A stretch of 64,000 bases of DNA, taken from assembly GCF_007991635.1 (NCBI RefSeq), contig NZ_BJYS01000017.1, forward strand, positions 86,939 through 150,938. The letters are read 5' to 3'. The position numbers were made by a program, and so were the translations under genes. Positions 61,945-64,000 of this stretch are shown here, in pieces. This DNA is from Adhaeribacter aerolatus. GTDB lineage: Bacteria > Bacteroidota > Bacteroidia > Cytophagales > Hymenobacteraceae. The notes beneath the pieces were generated by a model. It saw nothing but the letters and a program-made list of their open reading frames with translations, ran no database searches and was not told where the DNA came from. Within the stretch, counting starts at the first letter, position 1. The number at the start of each line of letters is the position of its first letter.

Positions 61945-62553
61945 TTATTTGCCTAGCAATTTAAAACCAAGACTTAAAATAAACTGCTGGTTATCAATAT
62001 TGAAGCTGGTATTCTGGGTATTATTGGTGTAGTCGCGCTTTACATTTTCGTAACGGAGGTCGGCAGTAAAATTGCCAAAATCAAACCCTACGCCGGCCTG
62101 CCAGCCCCAGTCCGATTTATTCAGGTAGTCTTCTAATTTCTGGTCCTGGAATTTACCACTCACCAGCATTGAGGCCACCGGTCCGGCCTGCACGCGGGCT
62201 ACATTAAAGAAATTAAAGCCTACCAATAAAGGGACATCCAGGCGGTTAAAAGTAAATTTTTCGGTTTGCACAGTGGTGCCATTGTCGGTATCGGTTACTT
62301 TAACTTTACCGCCCGTAGAAGTAAAATAGGCTTCGGGCTGCAGCATAAACCCGGCCGCTTTTATGCGCAGAAAAGCGCCCGCATGGTAACCCGTAATATC
62401 GTCGGCGGCTTTAAATTCCGATACCGAGCTTTTTAAATTTTTAATATCAACCTGCGATGAGCTTGCCCCGGCTTTTAAACCCAGAGCAACTTGCGCCTGC
62501 GCCACCACCCCGGTGGTAAATACAAACAGGGCTAGTAAAATAGTTTTTTTCAT
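61945..62553 (-). CDS. Outer-membrane beta-barrel protein (PorT-like family)
   Basis: Start set at 62553 (MKKTILLALFVFTTG), which opens a proper signal peptide ending AQAQ; the longer open frame adds 20 unlikely residues. The 202-residue product has alternating beta strands typical of 8-strand barrels (VALGLKAGASSSQVDI, AGFMLQPEAYFTSTGG, LDVPLLVGFNFF, WGWQAGVGFDFGNFTADLRYE) and ends in LSLGFKLLGK. PorT-like proteins of Bacteroidetes are small outer-membrane barrels with varied or unknown roles. Confidence 0.88.
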   Translation of the reverse strand: MKKTILLALFVFTTGVVAQAQVALGLKAGASSSQVDIKNLKSSVSEFKAADDITGYHAGAFLRIKAAGFMLQPEAYFTSTGGKVKVTDTDNGTTVQTEKFTFNRLDVPLLVGFNFFNVARVQAGPVASMLVSGKFQDQKLEDYLNKSDWGWQAGVGFDFGNFTADLRYENVKRDYTNNTQNTSFNIDNQQFILSLGFKLLGK

Positions 62554-62869
62554 GGTGATAGCTTTCGTTATAATCAGGGAGAAAACGTTCCCGTTTGTAA
62601 AATTATTTAGCAAATACTAAACCAAAAACTTTTACTGCGCGGTTTCGCGCCCTTATCCACGCCAAAAACTCTCCTAAAATATTCTATATCAAAGGTTTTA
62701 ATATTTAAAAATCCTGTCTGTTTTGTTGGGTAGTTCCATTTAACAGAACTTTTGGAGAATTCATCCGCCCGGGAAATCCTAATTTTTACGGCCCGACATA
62801 AAAGGGTAATACTTATTTTTTATATTGCCTTTTCTTTCTGAACAGATTTAGAATTTACTTCATTATTGC
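62554..62869. other. Divergent gap between barrel protein gene and asnA
   Basis: 316 nt; no gene, hairpin or clear promoter box was recognised. Confidence 0.4.
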
Positions 62870-63910
62870 ATGAGCCAAAACCTTTACATTCCGAAGCAGT
62901 ATACACCGCTTCTTAATCTTGCCCGGACCGAGAAAGCTATTAAACTGACCAAAGATTTTTTTGAACGGCAATTATCGGCCGAGTTACGCCTGCGGCGGGT
63001 TACCGCTCCCTTATTTGTATTAAAAGGAACCGGCATTAACGACGACCTGAACGGAATTGAAAGACCAGTCAGTTTTCCGATAAAATACATGCAGGAAACC
63101 CACGCCGAAATTGTGCACTCGCTGGCTAAATGGAAACGCCTGATGCTGGCCAAACTCCAGATTAAACCGGGTTTTGGATTATATACCGATATGAACGCTA
63201 TCCGGCCGGATGAAGATCTGGATAATATTCATTCGCTGTACGTGGACCAGTGGGATTGGGAAAGAGTAATGCACCCGGAGGAACGTAACCTGGATTTTCT
63301 GAAAAAAGTTGTAGAGCGCTTATACGGGGTAATGAAGCGGACGGAATATTTACTATCGGAAGAATACCCGGAACTGGACCCCCAGCTCCCCGAAAATATT
63401 ACTTTTATTCATACCGAAGATTTATTTCAACAATATCCTGATTTAACTTCCAAAGAACGCGAAGACCGCGCAGCTAAAGAATTCGGGGCTGTTTTTATAA
63501 TAGGCATTGGCGGTAAATTATCTAACGGTCAAAAGCACGATGGCCGGGCGCCTGATTACGACGATTGGACCACCGAATCGGAACCAGGTTACCAGGGCCT
63601 GAACGGCGATATTGTGGTGTGGAATCCTTTACTCAACCGGTCGTTTGAACTTTCTTCGATGGGAATCAGGGTAAACAAGGAAGCCTTGCTGCGGCAATTA
63701 AGCCTGGCTGGTTGCGAAGAGCGGGCCAACCTGCAATGGCACCAAATGCTCCTTAACGACCAATTGCCTCAAACCATTGGCGGGGGCATTGGCCAATCGC
63801 GGTTGTGTATGTATTTTTTAAGAAAAGCCCATATCGGCGAAGTGCAATCGAGCCTCTGGCCCGACGATTTAGTAGAAAAATGCCAGCAGCATAATATTAT
63901 TTTACTCTAA
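62870..63910 (+). CDS. asnA: Aspartate-ammonia ligase (asparagine synthetase A)
   Basis: A 346-residue AsnA of normal length, related to class II aminoacyl-tRNA synthetases. RVTAPLFVLKGTGINDDLNG, RPVSFPIKYM, the DQWDWERVM segment and IGGGIGQSRLCMYFLRK near the C-terminus are family hallmarks. It makes asparagine from aspartate, ammonia and ATP. Standalone gene at the right edge of the window. Confidence 0.97.
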   Translation: MSQNLYIPKQYTPLLNLARTEKAIKLTKDFFERQLSAELRLRRVTAPLFVLKGTGINDDLNGIERPVSFPIKYMQETHAEIVHSLAKWKRLMLAKLQIKPGFGLYTDMNAIRPDEDLDNIHSLYVDQWDWERVMHPEERNLDFLKKVVERLYGVMKRTEYLLSEEYPELDPQLPENITFIHTEDLFQQYPDLTSKEREDRAAKEFGAVFIIGIGGKLSNGQKHDGRAPDYDDWTTESEPGYQGLNGDIVVWNPLLNRSFELSSMGIRVNKEALLRQLSLAGCEERANLQWHQMLLNDQLPQTIGGGIGQSRLCMYFLRKAHIGEVQSSLWPDDLVEKCQQHNIILL

Positions 63911-64000
63911 CAGTTTATGCTGGTTCAACGATAAAATTTCCGTAAGAGGAGAGAAATCATCAAGTATTACCTTTACCCAAAAGGGCAATTCTATAACAAA

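Overview
The window looks like chromosome of a Bacteroidota member, most likely a Cytophagales/Hymenobacteraceae-type bacterium (Adhaeribacter/Rufibacter/Pontibacter-like; this placement is inferred from gene content, not from a marker gene). Supporting signs are two SusC/SusD outer-membrane uptake pairs, a TonB-receptor style with a carboxypeptidase-like N-terminus, a 93-bp MITE-like repeat family, promoters with the Bacteroidetes -7 box TAnnTTTG, and many family types common in this phylum (DUF4142, DUF983, group III truncated haemoglobin, FMN-binding GltS-like protein). No rRNA, tRNA, CRISPR array or complete insertion sequence was seen.

Region 1-14.8 kb, minus strand: two tandem paralogous susC-susD pairs (the first susD is cut by the window edge), a LacI-family regulator and two NagB-like sugar-phosphate deaminases. 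A shared promoter/operator block (TATTTTTG, then 23-24 nt, then a CGGGTACG-centred dyad) lies upstream of both the susCD cluster and a nagB-like gene, so these genes plausibly form one amino-sugar (or related glycan) regulon.

Region 15-25 kb: an ECF sigma operon (DUF4142 protein, cupredoxin, sigma factor), a divergent folE-ferredoxin reductase pair, a C-family (cbb3-like) terminal oxidase whose CcoO and CcoP-like haem c domains are fused, three small unassigned genes behind it, then a truncated haemoglobin, a hemerythrin-like protein, an Rrf2 regulator with three cysteines and an AhpD-like protein. This reads as a low-oxygen / nitrosative-stress island. The sigma operon and folE-fnr share a bipartite promoter with identical spacing, which makes the sigma factor the prime candidate to control both.

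Region 25.6-40.5 kb is mixed: a domain fusion (small Bacteroidetes domain plus cupin), DUF983, an AraC regulator, a ferredoxin, an FMN-binding GltS-like protein, a GreA/Rnk-like factor, a GH15 glucoamylase/trehalase, a frameshifted MmeI-like type IIL restriction-modification gene with an AT-rich target-recognition segment, and a RAYT-type Y1 transposase that has REP-like palindromes inside its own reading frame.

Region 40.6-50.5 kb, minus strand: glycogen/trehalose metabolism in the order glgX, treZ, treY-malQ, the last being a TreY-GH77 fusion, next to an AI-2E family transporter. The rest (51-64 kb) carries housekeeping and envelope genes: cyanophycinase-like peptidase, M13 and M28 peptidases, small lipoproteins, a lipid-anchored cytochrome c, a DEAD-box helicase, PpnP, an SDR, an outer-membrane beta-barrel protein and AsnA.
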